Assembly: GCA_023432445.1 (NCBI GenBank)
Contig: JAEYUP010000001.1
Location: forward strand, 248,001-312,000
Source of the DNA: Candidatus Parcubacteria bacterium
GTDB taxonomy: Bacteria; Patescibacteriota; Saccharimonadia; Saccharimonadales; Saccharimonadaceae
Reading direction: 5' to 3'
DNA length: 64,000 bases
In this document: positions 33,563 through 43,605 of the stretch, in pieces
Numbering within the stretch: the first letter of the stretch is position 1
Layout: each line of letters opens with the position of its first letter
Notes under the pieces: generated by a model
Database searches by the model: none
What the model was told of the DNA's origin: nothing
What the model saw: only the letters and a program-made list of their open reading frames with translations
Translations under genes and position numbers: made by a program

Positions 33563-35350
33563 ATGCGCATTTCCGATGATATTTTGGAGACAGTGCTTGG
33601 GCGGGCAAACCTAGTAAATCCTGAGCAACTAACTGCTTTGAAAAAACAAGCAGCTGATTCGAAGCGCGCCCTTCAAGAAGTTGTTTTAGAGCAAAAAGTT
33701 GTTACCGAAAGAATTTTACTAGAGGCATTTGCCGACTACTCTGGCACACCCTTCATCGAGCTTAATCCGCAAGCTATCCCGCAAGACGTGTTGAAGCGCA
33801 TACCAGAAAGAGTCGCTCGACAATACAACGCCGTACTATTCCAGATTGACGCCGATGGGGTCCACCACCTGGCTATGGAAGACCCGGACGATATCCAGGC
33901 AGTTAACTTTATTCAAAAAGAGATTGGCACCAACTCAAAGATCTACATTGCGACCAAGGACAATATTCTGGCGGCGCTTGACTCCTACCGCGGCGACGTT
34001 AATCAAGAGCTCAGCGAGGTTATTAGCGTCCAGAATGAAGACGAGCTACCCGTTTCGGATACGGCAGTTAGTGAGCAAGACATATCAGAGGACTCCCCTA
34101 TCGCCCAGACAGTCAACCTACTGCTAGAATACGCCATCCGCTCTCACGCCAGCGACGTTCACATCGAGCCACGAGATGATTTTGTTCAAATAAGGTATCG
34201 TATCGATGGTGTCCTGAAAGAAGTTAACCGCCTGCCAAAGAACGTACTAGGAGCCCTGATCAGCCGTATTAAAATCCTCTCCAACCTAAAAATTGACGAG
34301 CGGCGCGTCCCCCAAGATGGTCGCTTTAAGATTACAGTTGCCGGACGACAGTACGCGCTTCGTGTTAGCACCCTGCCTGTCACCGATGGCGAAAAAGTCG
34401 CCATGCGTATACTAGACGAGTCTAACCAGGCAGTTACACTTAGTGAGCTTGGCTTCTGGGGCCGTAGCTTAACAGACATTACGAGAGAAATGTCCGAACC
34501 AAATGGCATTGTTCTTGTTACAGGGCCGACCGGAAGCGGAAAATCGACTAGCCTCTTCAGTATCCTTTCAATTTTGAATCGCCCTGACGTTAACATTTCC
34601 ACCATCGAAGATCCGGTAGAGTATAAGATATCCGGTGTTAACCAAACCCAGACCAATGCCAAGGCCGGCATGACATTCTCCAACGGCCTTCGCTCCTTAC
34701 TTCGCCAAGACCCAAACATTATTATGGTTGGAGAGATAAGAGACAGCGAAACTGCCGACCTGGCCATCCAGGCAGCCCTCACTGGGCACATGGTGTTCAG
34801 CACCCTTCACACCAACAACGCCGCCACCGCTTTACCGCGTCTTCTAGATATGAACGTTGAACCATTCCTGATAGCCAGTACCACAAGGGCTATAGTAGGC
34901 CAGCGCCTAGTTCGCCGACTACACAAAGAGTCTCGACAAAGCTTTACACCGACAGATGCCGAAAAGGATGCCATAACAAGACTGTTCGGCCTACAGGCGG
35001 GCGAAAGTTTCAAGATAATCCACGAGCTTGAAAAAGCCGCCCAAGCGGCCGGTATAGGTGGCGACACTCCCCTAAGTACCGATGAGAACGGCATTAAAAT
35101 GCTCTGGCGAGCCGACAAGGCCTTCTCAAACGAAGAGGTTAGCGAAGGCTACCAAGGGCGCATCGGCATATACGAAGTTCTGACAAACTCAGAGGCGATC
35201 AAATCGCTCGTTATGTCGCACGCAACCAGCGACCAGATTCAAACTAGAGCTGTTCAGGAGGGTATGATGACCATGCAGCTGGATGGGCTAATCAAAGCTC
35301 TCCGTGGTGAAACCACCATCGAAGAAGTCTTACGCGTGAGCAGGGGTTAA
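33563..35350 (+). CDS. pilB: Type IV pilus assembly ATPase PilB (GspE family)
   Basis: PilB powers pilin polymerisation at the inner membrane. The 595-residue protein has an N-terminal MshEN-like domain (about 1-140). The ATPase core carries RSHASDVHIEPRDD, GPTGSGKSTSL (Walker A), the Asp box STIEDPVEYKI, RQDPNIIMVGEIRDSETA (Walker B) and the His box LTGHMVFSTLHTNNA. It contains no cysteine, so the tetracysteine zinc module common in GspE/PilB is absent. A 30-residue insert follows the His-box region (about 495-525). TACAAT (33546-33551) lies 11 nt before the ATG. pilC follows by 2 bp. Confidence 0.95.
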   Translation: MRISDDILETVLGRANLVNPEQLTALKKQAADSKRALQEVVLEQKVVTERILLEAFADYSGTPFIELNPQAIPQDVLKRIPERVARQYNAVLFQIDADGVHHLAMEDPDDIQAVNFIQKEIGTNSKIYIATKDNILAALDSYRGDVNQELSEVISVQNEDELPVSDTAVSEQDISEDSPIAQTVNLLLEYAIRSHASDVHIEPRDDFVQIRYRIDGVLKEVNRLPKNVLGALISRIKILSNLKIDERRVPQDGRFKITVAGRQYALRVSTLPVTDGEKVAMRILDESNQAVTLSELGFWGRSLTDITREMSEPNGIVLVTGPTGSGKSTSLFSILSILNRPDVNISTIEDPVEYKISGVNQTQTNAKAGMTFSNGLRSLLRQDPNIIMVGEIRDSETADLAIQAALTGHMVFSTLHTNNAATALPRLLDMNVEPFLIASTTRAIVGQRLVRRLHKESRQSFTPTDAEKDAITRLFGLQAGESFKIIHELEKAAQAAGIGGDTPLSTDENGIKMLWRADKAFSNEEVSEGYQGRIGIYEVLTNSEAIKSLVMSHATSDQIQTRAVQEGMMTMQLDGLIKALRGETTIEEVLRVSRG

Positions 35351-35352
35351 TA

Positions 35353-36582
35353 ATGTCGCGCTTTTCGTATACAGCCGTCGATAGCCAAAATAAGGTTATT
35401 AAGGGTCGCACCGAACTGCCCGATCGCGCCAGTGTTATCGCCGCACTTAACAAACAAAACCTCAGGCCTATCAGTATACGAGCCCTAAAAAATAAACCGT
35501 CCTCAAGCTTCGATTTAGATAAGCTATTTCAACCCACACGCGTAAAGTCCGACAACCTTGTCATATTTACTCGCCAATTAAGCGCCATGGTAAGCGCCGG
35601 GGTACCCCTTCTACGAGCACTGACATCACTCCAGCAACACACCGAAGATAAAGCCCTCAAACTAATATTATCGAGTGTCGTAAAAGACGTTGAGGGTGGA
35701 ATGCCGCTAGGCGACGCCCTATCTAAATATCCGGCAACATTTAACGACATATACACCAACATGGTACGCGCCGGTGAAGCAGCCGGAATTCTTGACGAAA
35801 TCCTCAAACGCTTAGCTTTTCAACAAGAAAGAAGCTCCGCGATTAAGAAAAAGGTTAGAAGCGCCATGACCTATCCAATGGTGCTCGTTACCATAACTAT
35901 ACTCGCCTTTTTCGGGCTTATGATATTCGTCGTACCCCAAATCGGCTCCATAGTCAAAGACCTAGGTGGGCCAGATGCTGAGCTACCAGGCGTAACATTA
36001 TTTATGCTTGGACTAAGCGGTCTCATAACAGGCTACTGGTACATCATCTTTCCTGCAATCGCCGGTCTAGTCTTCTTAGTGGCCCAGTATATTAGAACTC
36101 CAAAAGGAAGATACCAATTCCACTCCCTGCTTCTTAAAACTCCTGGAGTAAGAGGTATAGTGCAAAAAATGGCCGTAGCCCGCTTTGCCCGCACCTTCTC
36201 TTCACTGATGGGTGCAGGCGTAGCCGTACTTCAAGCCCTAGATGTTACTTCGAGAGCAGTTGGCAACGTTTTGTTTGAAGAGGCTATCCAGAACGCCGCT
36301 CGAGATGTTAAGAACGGAAAGCAGCTATCTGTCGTTGTAGCAAAAAACGATTTATTTCCTAGCATTGTCAGCCAGATGCTATCAGTCGGTGAAGAAACCG
36401 GTCAGACCGACACCGTTTTGGTGAAGGTGGCCGACTTCTTTGAAGAAGAGGTCGACCTATCTATCGACGGTGTAAGTTCAATTATTGAACCTATCATGAT
36501 CATAATTATGGGTGGCATGGTCGGGCTCATTGCGGCCAGTGTTATGGTGCCTATTGCACAGCTCTCCCAGAACATCCGCTAA
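35353..36582 (+). CDS. pilC: Type IV pilus inner-membrane platform protein PilC
   Basis: PilC (GspF family) is the membrane platform turned by PilB. The 409-residue protein has two T2SSF domains with FTRQLSAMVSAGVPLLRALTSL and ARFARTFSSLMGAGVAVLQAL, the duplicated signatures. Three membrane spans (about 170-195, 220-245, 375-400) are in the usual places, and the end IMGGMVGLIAASVMVPIAQL is typical. Length is normal. It starts 2 bp after pilB and is cotranscribed. Confidence 0.95.
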   Translation: MSRFSYTAVDSQNKVIKGRTELPDRASVIAALNKQNLRPISIRALKNKPSSSFDLDKLFQPTRVKSDNLVIFTRQLSAMVSAGVPLLRALTSLQQHTEDKALKLILSSVVKDVEGGMPLGDALSKYPATFNDIYTNMVRAGEAAGILDEILKRLAFQQERSSAIKKKVRSAMTYPMVLVTITILAFFGLMIFVVPQIGSIVKDLGGPDAELPGVTLFMLGLSGLITGYWYIIFPAIAGLVFLVAQYIRTPKGRYQFHSLLLKTPGVRGIVQKMAVARFARTFSSLMGAGVAVLQALDVTSRAVGNVLFEEAIQNAARDVKNGKQLSVVVAKNDLFPSIVSQMLSVGEETGQTDTVLVKVADFFEEEVDLSIDGVSSIIEPIMIIIMGGMVGLIAASVMVPIAQLSQNIR

Positions 36583-36627
36583 GCATCTCCTATGATACAA
36601 TAGAAGCATAACTACATTAGTGGGCAT

Positions 36628-37692
36628 ATGTCGAAATTTTTTTATAAAGATAAGCAATTAACAGGGCTTGATATTAGCAGTGCTAGTATCAAAGCTATGT
36701 CTATCGATGCCAAAAAGTGGCTTGTTAACGGCTATGGATCAATGGACTTAGACCCCCTAAAGGTCAAAGAAGCCCTAGAAACCGACGGCAGCTCATATCT
36801 TACAGACAACATAAAAACTCTTTTCTCTGAAAAAATCATCGGAGCCATGCCTAACAGCAGTATCGCAATTGCCCTACCGACGGCTCGTAGCTATTGTCGG
36901 ACCTTCACGCTCCCTTACTCTGCAGAAAACGCCTTAAAAGAAGCTGTGATCTTGGAGGCCGACCAATACATACCAATACCATCCTCAAGTCTTTACATAG
37001 ACTATGAAATAATCGAAAGAGACCGTAAAAACAAAGTTGTTACTGTCTTGATGAGCGCCATCTCCAAAACGATCGTTGACAACGCCGTGCGTAGCGTCAA
37101 AGATGCCGGCTTTCAGCCAATATTAGTCGAGCCGAGCATCAGTGCAGTAACTCGCCTACTCAACGCCACCGAAAGTGCCGAGCTGCCCACTATAGTAATC
37201 GACATCGGCCCGACCAGCACCGACATCGCCATTCTAGACAAAGGTAATTTGCGGGTGACCGGTGGTATCGCTATCGGCAGCAATACTTTCACGCTTGATA
37301 TTGCCAAAAAGCTCAACATAGCACTGGAAAACGCCCACCAACTCAAAGTCCTGAACGGACTAAATGCCGGGCCTCGTCAAGAAAAGCTGCGCGAAGCCCT
37401 AACACCAAGCCTGGAGCGCATCTTAACTGAGGTCCGTAAGGTCGTTCGCTACTACTCCGAGAGGATCAACAACGAACAAAAGCTCGAGCAACTTTTAATA
37501 GTCGGTAGCGGCAGCAGCCTACCGGGCATAGGTGAATACTTTACCGCCAACTTAGTCATTGCCGCCCGAGTCGCTAGTCCTTGGCAAAAATTTGACTTCA
37601 ACAAACTTCAAGAACCACCTAGACAGTTCCGACCTCGCTATCTTACCGTTGCTGGACTTGCCAGCATAAACCCTGGGAGGGTCTGGAAATGA
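36628..37692 (+). CDS. pilM: Type IV pilus assembly protein PilM
   Basis: PilM is a cytosolic actin-like protein that binds the PilN tail. The 354-residue protein shows TGLDISSASIKAMSI (phosphate 1), IDIGPTSTDIAILDKG (phosphate 2), and GSGSSLPGIGEYF (adenosine motif), the ASKHA pattern of PilM. The following VAGLASINPGRVWK resembles the family end. It lies 45 bp after pilC, within which TACAAT suggests an additional promoter, and it overlaps pilN by ATGA. Confidence 0.93.
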   Translation: MSKFFYKDKQLTGLDISSASIKAMSIDAKKWLVNGYGSMDLDPLKVKEALETDGSSYLTDNIKTLFSEKIIGAMPNSSIAIALPTARSYCRTFTLPYSAENALKEAVILEADQYIPIPSSSLYIDYEIIERDRKNKVVTVLMSAISKTIVDNAVRSVKDAGFQPILVEPSISAVTRLLNATESAELPTIVIDIGPTSTDIAILDKGNLRVTGGIAIGSNTFTLDIAKKLNIALENAHQLKVLNGLNAGPRQEKLREALTPSLERILTEVRKVVRYYSERINNEQKLEQLLIVGSGSSLPGIGEYFTANLVIAARVASPWQKFDFNKLQEPPRQFRPRYLTVAGLASINPGRVWK

Positions 37693-38246
37693 TAAATCTC
37701 TTACCAGACCTAGAAAAGAAGGAAATAAATGCCGCTCGGCACAACATCCTGCTAATTCGCTATATCGCCATGACTCTACTAGCGACAGCGGCGCTCTATA
37801 TGGTTATGCAAAGCTCGGAGCAAATTCTATCGAGCACCAAGCAAAGTGCCGACGAGCTCATAGCTACAAGCGACACCAAGGCTGGAGTATATGCAGACAC
37901 TAAAGCAAAAGTCGGCGAGCTAGACAGCAAGCTATCGACAGCCCAATCTGTGTTAGACCAAGAGGTAAGATACTCCAAACTACTGACCGGTATCGCCGCT
38001 CAAATGCCGGAAGGCACAGTTATTAACGACTTCAATTTATCAAGTGAATCACTGAAATCACCCGTTACCTTGACTGCCTACGCCAAAACCACCGATGCCA
38101 GCCTCGCCCTGCAGTCAGCTTTCAGAAGCTCAGCCTTATTTTCTTCAGTAGAGTTCCAGACAGTAGGGGAATCTGACGGTCGGGTATCGGGCTACCCCGT
38201 AAGCGTCACTATGACCGTAGTATTTAATGAAGCGGAGCTTAGATAA
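37689..38246 (+). CDS. pilN: PilN-like pilus alignment protein
   Basis: The short cytosolic N-terminus begins MINLLPDLEKKEINAAR, which matches the conserved INLLP motif of PilN that docks into PilM. One helix (about 25-45) crosses the membrane, followed by a periplasmic-side coiled coil and a ferredoxin-like domain, in 185 residues total. PilN and PilO form the alignment bridge in Gram-negative pili; in monoderm-type cells they would lie just outside the membrane. It overlaps pilM by ATGA and shares the base at 38246 with pilO. Confidence 0.88.
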   Translation: MINLLPDLEKKEINAARHNILLIRYIAMTLLATAALYMVMQSSEQILSSTKQSADELIATSDTKAGVYADTKAKVGELDSKLSTAQSVLDQEVRYSKLLTGIAAQMPEGTVINDFNLSSESLKSPVTLTAYAKTTDASLALQSAFRSSALFSSVEFQTVGESDGRVSGYPVSVTMTVVFNEAELR

Positions 38247-38818
38247 TGAACAACGACGCCACACCTGAAATGATAGTGGAGAAAAAACCAGGGTTGCGAG
38301 CAACCAGCCTACGCTCTTTCTTAGCCTTCTGCTTCGTCCTAAGCCTAGGTGCGGGCGCGGCTGTCTACTTGCTCAACTTTGACCGTCTAGAAAATCACGC
38401 CATAGAGGTGAGTCACCGGGTCGCAGACTCTAAAGCAAGCGCCGATCAAATTCAGACACTACAAGAACTAGAAAGGCAAATCGATAAGGACTCCGGATTA
38501 ATTAAAAAAGCCGACTCAGTCTTTGCGACTAGCTCTAACTATCAATCTCAGGCAATCCGAGACATTCGCCACTACGCCGGCCTTGCTGGCATAGGGGTCA
38601 CATCGACCACCTTCAATGATAATTCCGCAGACTCAACCCGCTCATTCACACTTAGCTTAAGCTCGCCCGCTTCATACCGAAGCTTCCTACGCTTCCTTAT
38701 GGCCGTAGAGACCAATATACCCAAGATGGAAGTGACCCAACTCCATATATCTCGCGCTCAGACCGGTGGTGATGAAATATCGCTCGAAAACATAAGAATG
38801 GTTATACACGTAAGGTAG
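38246..38818 (+). CDS. pilO: PilO-like pilus alignment protein
   Basis: The 190-residue protein has a cytosolic tail of about 24 residues, one membrane helix (FLAFCFVLSLGAGAAVYLL), a coiled coil (about 50-80) and a C-terminal ferredoxin-like domain with TRSFTLSLSSPASYRSFLRFL. That succession and its place after pilN identify it as PilO, although sequence identity to the family is low. The start overlaps the pilN stop (TAATG). Confidence 0.8.
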   Translation: MNNDATPEMIVEKKPGLRATSLRSFLAFCFVLSLGAGAAVYLLNFDRLENHAIEVSHRVADSKASADQIQTLQELERQIDKDSGLIKKADSVFATSSNYQSQAIRDIRHYAGLAGIGVTSTTFNDNSADSTRSFTLSLSSPASYRSFLRFLMAVETNIPKMEVTQLHISRAQTGGDEISLENIRMVIHVR

Positions 38819-38828
38819 GGGTGCAAGT

Positions 38829-39122
38829 ATGAAAGAAGCTATTTCCATGAAAACGATATCCCGCCGAGTAAAGTGGTTCTTTCGAAGATTCCACCTAATA
38901 ATATACTTTCTCGTCGTCTCAGTGGCATTTGGGGCCGCCGTACTATCACTAAACTCTATGTTGGAACAAAGCACTACCGACGAATCTTACACCTCAAAGA
39001 TAGACGCTGGAACAATCGACACTTCGACGCTAGAAAGGATCAATGACCTTCAAACTAGCCGAGACGTTAAGTCTCTACCCCAAGTCCCCTCATCGCCTCG
39101 TTATAACCCATTAAGCGAATAG
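38829..39122 (+). CDS. Small membrane protein of the pilus operon
   Basis: The 97-residue protein has a basic N-terminus, one helix (IIYFLVVSVAFGAAVLSL, about 24-41) and a flexible outside part ending in PQVPSSPRYNPLSE. It lies 10 bp after pilO. I recognise no family. Place and topology would suit a small lipoprotein-free analogue of PilP, which binds the PilN/PilO pair, but no sequence evidence supports more than association. An alternative start at Met7 would remove a few residues only. Confidence 0.65.
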   Translation: MKEAISMKTISRRVKWFFRRFHLIIYFLVVSVAFGAAVLSLNSMLEQSTTDESYTSKIDAGTIDTSTLERINDLQTSRDVKSLPQVPSSPRYNPLSE

Positions 39123-39158
39123 TGGTGCTAACAAGCCAAAACGCTTATACTAAACTGT

Positions 39159-39731
39159 ATGTTACTACCTGGATCAGAGCTACTAGGCACGGCAGTCATG
39201 AGCCTACACACCGGCGGCAAAGTTGCCGAACTTGAACGCGCTATTATCAACCCGTCTAATCTTCAAATAATCGCCTATGAAGTAAAAGGACCACTTCTAT
39301 CTGAACGACCTTCATTCTTGCGCATAGCAGACATAAGAGAGATTGGTCCCATAGGAGTTATTATTGACGGCAGCGACGAGCTGATTGGGCTCGACGATGT
39401 TATTAAAGTCAAAGAACTTTACGAGCTTAACTTCAATCTTATGGACTTAGCCGTTTTTGACGAACATAAGCACAAGCTCGGCAAGATAGAAAACTACTCT
39501 TTGGACGCAGACACGTTCATGATACACAAGTTGCACATTAAAAGAGGTATGCTTCGCAGCTTAACCGACACAGGAATGTTAATAGACCGCTCTCAGATTG
39601 TGACTATTAATCGGCACTCCATCATTGTCAAATCTACCGCCAAAAAGGTAGCGGAACAAAAAGTCGCGCCGGAAATAGAACTTGACTACGTCAACCCGTT
39701 CCGTCAATCTTCACCACAGCCAGAAAGCTGA
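39159..39731 (+). CDS. PRC-barrel domain protein
   Basis: The 190-residue protein consists of two PRC-barrel-like units: LLGTAVMSLHTGGKVAELERAIINP, about residues 9-80, and LMDLAVFDEHKHKLGKIENYSLD, about 93-165. A charged tail follows. PRC barrels bind RNA (as in RimM) or sit in photosynthetic and sporulation proteins; this stand-alone double form has no defined role. Start 39159 lies 7 nt after TATACT (39146-39151), so it has its own leaderless message separate from the pilus operon. Its 3' end overlaps recX on the other strand by 28 bp. Confidence 0.8.
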   Translation: MLLPGSELLGTAVMSLHTGGKVAELERAIINPSNLQIIAYEVKGPLLSERPSFLRIADIREIGPIGVIIDGSDELIGLDDVIKVKELYELNFNLMDLAVFDEHKHKLGKIENYSLDADTFMIHKLHIKRGMLRSLTDTGMLIDRSQIVTINRHSIIVKSTAKKVAEQKVAPEIELDYVNPFRQSSPQPES

Positions 39732-40345
39732 GCCTTAATAGCATCGTAAGAAAACCCTTGTCGCACAAGATAGGCTGTTAGTTTTTGGTCGTCAGGGTAC
39801 TTCGCCCGTTTCCGGCTTATGACTTTACGCAGCTCCTCGTCATCGTCTCTTTCGCCGTCAGCTATGGCTCGATCGATAACGGCGGATTCAACCCCTTTTT
39901 GCATCAACTCTGCCCGGAGGTGTCTCTGACTAACGCCCTTGTTCAGTCGACGATTTTCTACCCAATACTTAGCAAAAGCTTCATTATCGACCCGTCCTTT
40001 GGCCATGAGCGCCTCAAACACACGGCGCGTCACCGCTTCGGACACGCCAGGCTTTAGCTCGCCCTTGTTGTTACGTCGAGCTATCGTTTTACGACGCAAA
40101 TAGTCTTTAAGCTCACGCTCGCTCCTTGGTCGCACAAAGCTGTACTCCAACGCCCTCATATACACCTTGCCGTACTGACTTTCTTGTTCAAGCTCTACGA
40201 GCTCTTTTTCGATGTATTCTTTACCTACCTTTATGCCAAGTTCTACAACCTGAGAAAGGTCAAGCGAAAAGCGATATTTTCCATCGACAGATACATTGAC
40301 TCTATTAGAGTCTCGGACTTGGGCGGACAGGCCGGTTATCTTCAT
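39704..40345 (-). CDS. recX: Regulatory protein RecX
   Basis: RecX inhibits or modulates RecA filaments. The 213-residue protein has an N-terminal extension resembling the Gram-positive form, then three-helix repeats with ALEYSFVRPRSERELKDYLRRK, GRVDNEAFAKYWVENRRLN and KGVSQRHLRAELMQKGV, then a last repeat with RQGFSYDAIKAQL. It starts 17 bp after the recA stop on the same strand, the classical recA-recX arrangement. Confidence 0.93.
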   Translation of the reverse strand: MKITGLSAQVRDSNRVNVSVDGKYRFSLDLSQVVELGIKVGKEYIEKELVELEQESQYGKVYMRALEYSFVRPRSERELKDYLRRKTIARRNNKGELKPGVSEAVTRRVFEALMAKGRVDNEAFAKYWVENRRLNKGVSQRHLRAELMQKGVESAVIDRAIADGERDDDEELRKVISRKRAKYPDDQKLTAYLVRQGFSYDAIKAQLSGCGED

Positions 40346-40362
40346 GATGAAACCCAGAAAGG

Positions 40363-41403
40363 CTACGCTGCTTCTTCGGCAACTTTCTTGCGAACCTTTG
40401 CCTCTATCTCGTCTAGAACTTTTGGATTACTCGCAAGGTATTGCTTACTAGCTTCACGACCTTGACCAATTTTAGCGTCATTATAGTCAAACCAGGCGCC
40501 CGACTTGCCAACAATACCATGAAGTACCGCTAGGTCTAGCACGTCACCGGTTCGAGAAATTCCTTCGTTATACATGATGTCAAACTCAGCCGTTCTAAAT
40601 GGCGGGGCGATCTTATTCTTAACGATCTTAACCTTGGTTCGGTTACCGATTATGTCTTCGCCTGATTTAATTTGGCCGGTCCGCCTAATGTCCATACGAA
40701 CAGACGCATAGAACTTAAGGGCATTTCCGCCAGTAGTAGTTTCTGGGTTACCAAACATCACCCCAATTTTCATGCGAATCTGGTTGATGAATATAACCAT
40801 TGTCTTGCTCTTGTTGATTATTCCCGTCAACTTTCGAAGTGCCTGACTCATTAAGCGAGCCTGAAGTCCCATGTGGCTATCGCCCATTTCGCCCTCAATC
40901 TCTGCCTGTGGCACCAATGCCGCTACAGAGTCGACAACAACGAGATCAACCGCATTTGAGCGAACAAGAGTCTCGACTATTTCAAGAGCCTGCTCACCGT
41001 TGTCCGGCTGAGCTACTAGTAAGTTGTCAGTATCTACGCCAAGGCGTCGAGCGTATGCTGGGTCGAGTGCATGCTCGGCGTCAACAAAAGCTGCAGTACC
41101 GCCATTTCTTTGTATCTCGGCGATAGCGTGAAGTGTCAATGTCGTCTTTCCTGAAGACTCTGGACCATATATCTCTATCACGCGACCTTTTGGATAACCG
41201 CCGCCCAATGCTAGGTCTAGACTCAACGCGCCGCTACTAAGTAGCTCCACGTCGATAGTTTTAGTGTCACCTAGTCGACGAATGGCTCCGTCGCCAAATT
41301 GTTTGTTGATTTGTTCTTGGGCCAAGCCAAGCGCTTTTAGTTTTTCTTCTGAAGCAACCTTCGGAACCGCCGCAGTAGACGCATCTGTTTTCTTTGTAGC
41401 CAT
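40363..41403 (-). CDS. recA: Recombinase RecA
   Basis: RecA performs homologous strand exchange and SOS co-protease activity. The 346-residue protein carries [17 protein letters not shown] (Walker A), [21 protein letters not shown], the L2 region [19 protein letters not shown] and a conserved end with RKKVAEEAA. Start 41403 is chosen because GAGGGAAG lies just upstream and the N-terminus then matches the family; a frame extending to 41550 runs into the divergent pilin gene. No obvious LexA box is seen in the 64-bp gap to that gene. Confidence 0.98.
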   Translation of the reverse strand: MATKKTDASTAAVPKVASEEKLKALGLAQEQINKQFGDGAIRRLGDTKTIDVELLSSGALSLDLALGGGYPKGRVIEIYGPESSGKTTLTLHAIAEIQRNGGTAAFVDAEHALDPAYARRLGVDTDNLLVAQPDNGEQALEIVETLVRSNAVDLVVVDSVAALVPQAEIEGEMGDSHMGLQARLMSQALRKLTGIINKSKTMVIFINQIRMKIGVMFGNPETTTGGNALKFYASVRMDIRRTGQIKSGEDIIGNRTKVKIVKNKIAPPFRTAEFDIMYNEGISRTGDVLDLAVLHGIVGKSGAWFDYNDAKIGQGREASKQYLASNPKVLDEIEAKVRKKVAEEAA

Positions 41404-41467
41404 ACTTCCCTCACTTTCTACCTCTTTATTATACCTTCCAAATCTTAATTTGCTATAATCAGAAGTA

Positions 41468-41860
41468 ATGAAATACAAACCTGGCTTCACTATCATTGAA
41501 ATCCTGTTCATAGTAATTTTTCTAGGTATCGCTAGCGTCTTTTTCTTCATTCAGAAAAACGACATTGAAGTCGCCTCCCGTGACGACACCAGGCGAACCG
41601 CCATCAACGCTTTTTACTATGGCCTAGAAGAGGTTTATTTCAAGGAGCATAAGAGCTATCCGCGCACACTAAACAGCCAGACGCTCCCCTTTGTTGACGC
41701 AGATTTATTCACCGATCCGTTCGGCGTAAAGCTGGGCGAAGGTGACAGCGACTACCGCTACGAGGTTTCCAACTGTGAAGGTGAATCATGCAAGAGCTAC
41801 ACCTTGCGAGCAGACCTAGAAGCTGAAGACGACTTCATCAAGCAAAGTCGTAACAACTAG
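41468..41860 (+). CDS. Type IV pilin or pseudopilin
   Basis: The 130-residue protein has a class III signal: short basic leader MKYKPG, cleavage before Phe7, Glu at position +5 (FTIIE), then a hydrophobic helix of about 20 residues. The globular part (about 40-130) is small and contains two cysteines in [10 protein letters not shown], which could form a disulphide. It is the only pilin-like gene here and stands 2 kb after the assembly genes. TATAAT (41454-41459) lies 8 nt before the ATG. Its TAG stop overlaps the stop of the next gene on the other strand (CTAG). The prepilin peptidase gene is not in the window. Confidence 0.87.
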   Translation: MKYKPGFTIIEILFIVIFLGIASVFFFIQKNDIEVASRDDTRRTAINAFYYGLEEVYFKEHKSYPRTLNSQTLPFVDADLFTDPFGVKLGEGDSDYRYEVSNCEGESCKSYTLRADLEAEDDFIKQSRNN

Positions 41861-42561
41861 TCCTCTACCGGTCTACCGTTCTTAAATGCCTCAACAACAT
41901 TGTTGAGAGTATCGACATGTTCTTTCGGGTTGGCAACATAGCTGAACCGGTAGGTTGTTTCGTCGCCCTCGGTACTGAGTCGAACATCGCCATAGTCAAA
42001 AAGGTGCTGAAATATACCCTTTTGGGTATAGCTTGCATCCTCTATACTAGCCAAACTAACAGTCTGCTCATGGCGAGAAAATAAGCTGTGCTGAATCTCT
42101 TGTATAACACTTTCGTTTGTCAAAAAGAATTTATTACTCAGGTAAACGTAGGCCGCAACCGCCATTCCTGAAGCTACCACTATGACAAATATCATTATTA
42201 AGACAAGCACCACACCGGGGTTGTCCAACACTCCCTGAATAGCATAGTTTTCCACAAAGTCGCCGTAGCTTGTCGCCAGAGTTAGAGCAGCCGCAATCAA
42301 TAAAGCGCCGACGGCCTGGGGAACCACAAGTCCTATCGGGTGACGACGGACCGAGCGTACGACGTACTCTCCATCGCTAAGGTTTAATGTCGGATGAAGC
42401 ATTTTTGAACGTTCGTGCAGACGCTGCACTTCCGGGCTGACCGTTGGCTTAATTGGATTAACAGCACGAACAACGTGGACAGTAGCGGGAGTTTGGACTA
42501 CAACTTGAGGTTGCTCCGGGTTCTCGATTTGCGGTTGAGCTGGGATGTCGTTCGGATTCAT
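41857..42561 (-). CDS. Membrane protein with bacterial PH domain (YdbS/DUF304-like)
   Basis: The 234-residue protein begins with a Pro/Gln-rich cytosolic part (about 1-60), then two helices (about 82-100 and 117-145). A PH-like domain follows with FFLTNESVIQEI, SRHEQTVSLASIEDASYTQKGIFQHLFDYGDVRLST, the characteristic bPH2 signature. Function is unknown for the family. TATAAT (42568-42573, minus strand) lies 6 nt before the ATG, so the message is leaderless. It is downstream of ruvB on the same strand with its own promoter. Confidence 0.85.
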   Translation of the reverse strand: MNPNDIPAQPQIENPEQPQVVVQTPATVHVVRAVNPIKPTVSPEVQRLHERSKMLHPTLNLSDGEYVVRSVRRHPIGLVVPQAVGALLIAAALTLATSYGDFVENYAIQGVLDNPGVVLVLIMIFVIVVASGMAVAAYVYLSNKFFLTNESVIQEIQHSLFSRHEQTVSLASIEDASYTQKGIFQHLFDYGDVRLSTEGDETTYRFSYVANPKEHVDTLNNVVEAFKNGRPVED

Positions 42562-42585
42562 ATAACTATTATATACTCTACCGGT

Positions 42586-43602
42586 CTATTCGTCAGTACG
42601 GCTCGGCTTCCTTACGTGCTGTCTCGCCTTCTTAGTGGCCTTACGACCCCTTGGTGTTTTCTCGAGTAAGCCAATCTGTATGAGGTAAGGCTCATAAAAA
42701 TCTTCTATGGTACTGGTTTCATCACCCGTCAAAGCAGCCATCGTTGCCAGTCCTACCGGTTGATCTTCGTACATTTCTATCATTTTCTCTAAGAGCTGAC
42801 GGTCGCCTGGATCAAGACCAAGTTCGTCGATCTCTAACAATGCCAGAGCCTTATTTGTTATACCGGTATCTATTATGCCGTCGCCGTTAACATCGGCGTA
42901 ATCTCGAACGCGCTTTAGAAGACGATTAGCGATTCTTGGAGTAAGTCTAGCCCTAGTAGACAGTAAGTCGGCCGACTGTTTGTCTATCTTGGTACCAAGT
43001 ATCGAAGCGGCCCGCGTGATAATCCGGCCAATCTCTTCCTCTTTATAGAAGTCGAGGCGATACATATGCCCAAAACGATCCCTTAGAGGCGCCGCCAAAG
43101 CACCAGTCCTGGTAGTCGCCCCCACTATTGTGAACTTCGGTAAATCGAGTCGCACACTACGCGCCGCTGGACCTTTACCAATCATGATATCAAGCTTAAA
43201 GTCTTCCATGGCAGAGTAGAGCACCTCTTCGACAGCTCGACTGAGGCGATGTATTTCGTCGATAAAAAGAATGTCACCATCCTGCAGGTTGGTTAAAATG
43301 CTAGCCAGATCACCCGCTCGTTCGATTGCCGGTCCGGCTGTCACCCGAATAGTCGCACCCATTTCATTTGCCAACACGGTGGCCATAGTAGTTTTACCAA
43401 GCCCTGGAGGACCATAAAGCAAAATGTGATCAAGCGGTTCGCCTCGCTTCTTGGCAGCGTCAATCGCTAACTGTAGATTTTTCTTTAGCCTCTCCTGACC
43501 AACATATTCACTAAATGCCCTTGGCCTAAGAGTCACCTCGATAATCTGTTCGTCCTGATCATCCTCATGCGCGGAAGTATCGATGATACGCTCAATAGCC
43601 AT
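42586..43602 (-). CDS. ruvB: Holliday junction helicase RuvB
   Basis: RuvB is the AAA+ motor that drives branch migration with RuvA. The 338-residue protein shows [40 protein letters not shown] (Walker A), [19 protein letters not shown] (Walker B), [18 protein letters not shown] (sensor 1 and arginine finger) and a winged-helix end with [19 protein letters not shown]. It follows ruvA by 3 bp, completing a ruvC-ruvA-ruvB operon. Confidence 0.97.
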   Translation of the reverse strand: MAIERIIDTSAHEDDQDEQIIEVTLRPRAFSEYVGQERLKKNLQLAIDAAKKRGEPLDHILLYGPPGLGKTTMATVLANEMGATIRVTAGPAIERAGDLASILTNLQDGDILFIDEIHRLSRAVEEVLYSAMEDFKLDIMIGKGPAARSVRLDLPKFTIVGATTRTGALAAPLRDRFGHMYRLDFYKEEEIGRIITRAASILGTKIDKQSADLLSTRARLTPRIANRLLKRVRDYADVNGDGIIDTGITNKALALLEIDELGLDPGDRQLLEKMIEMYEDQPVGLATMAALTGDETSTIEDFYEPYLIQIGLLEKTPRGRKATKKARQHVRKPSRTDE

Positions 43603-43605
43603 TTC

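Noticed and set aside
34186..34803. Minus-strand frame of 205 codons opposite pilB
   Set aside because: Shadow of the well-supported pilB gene; no promoter, ribosome site or recognisable motif.
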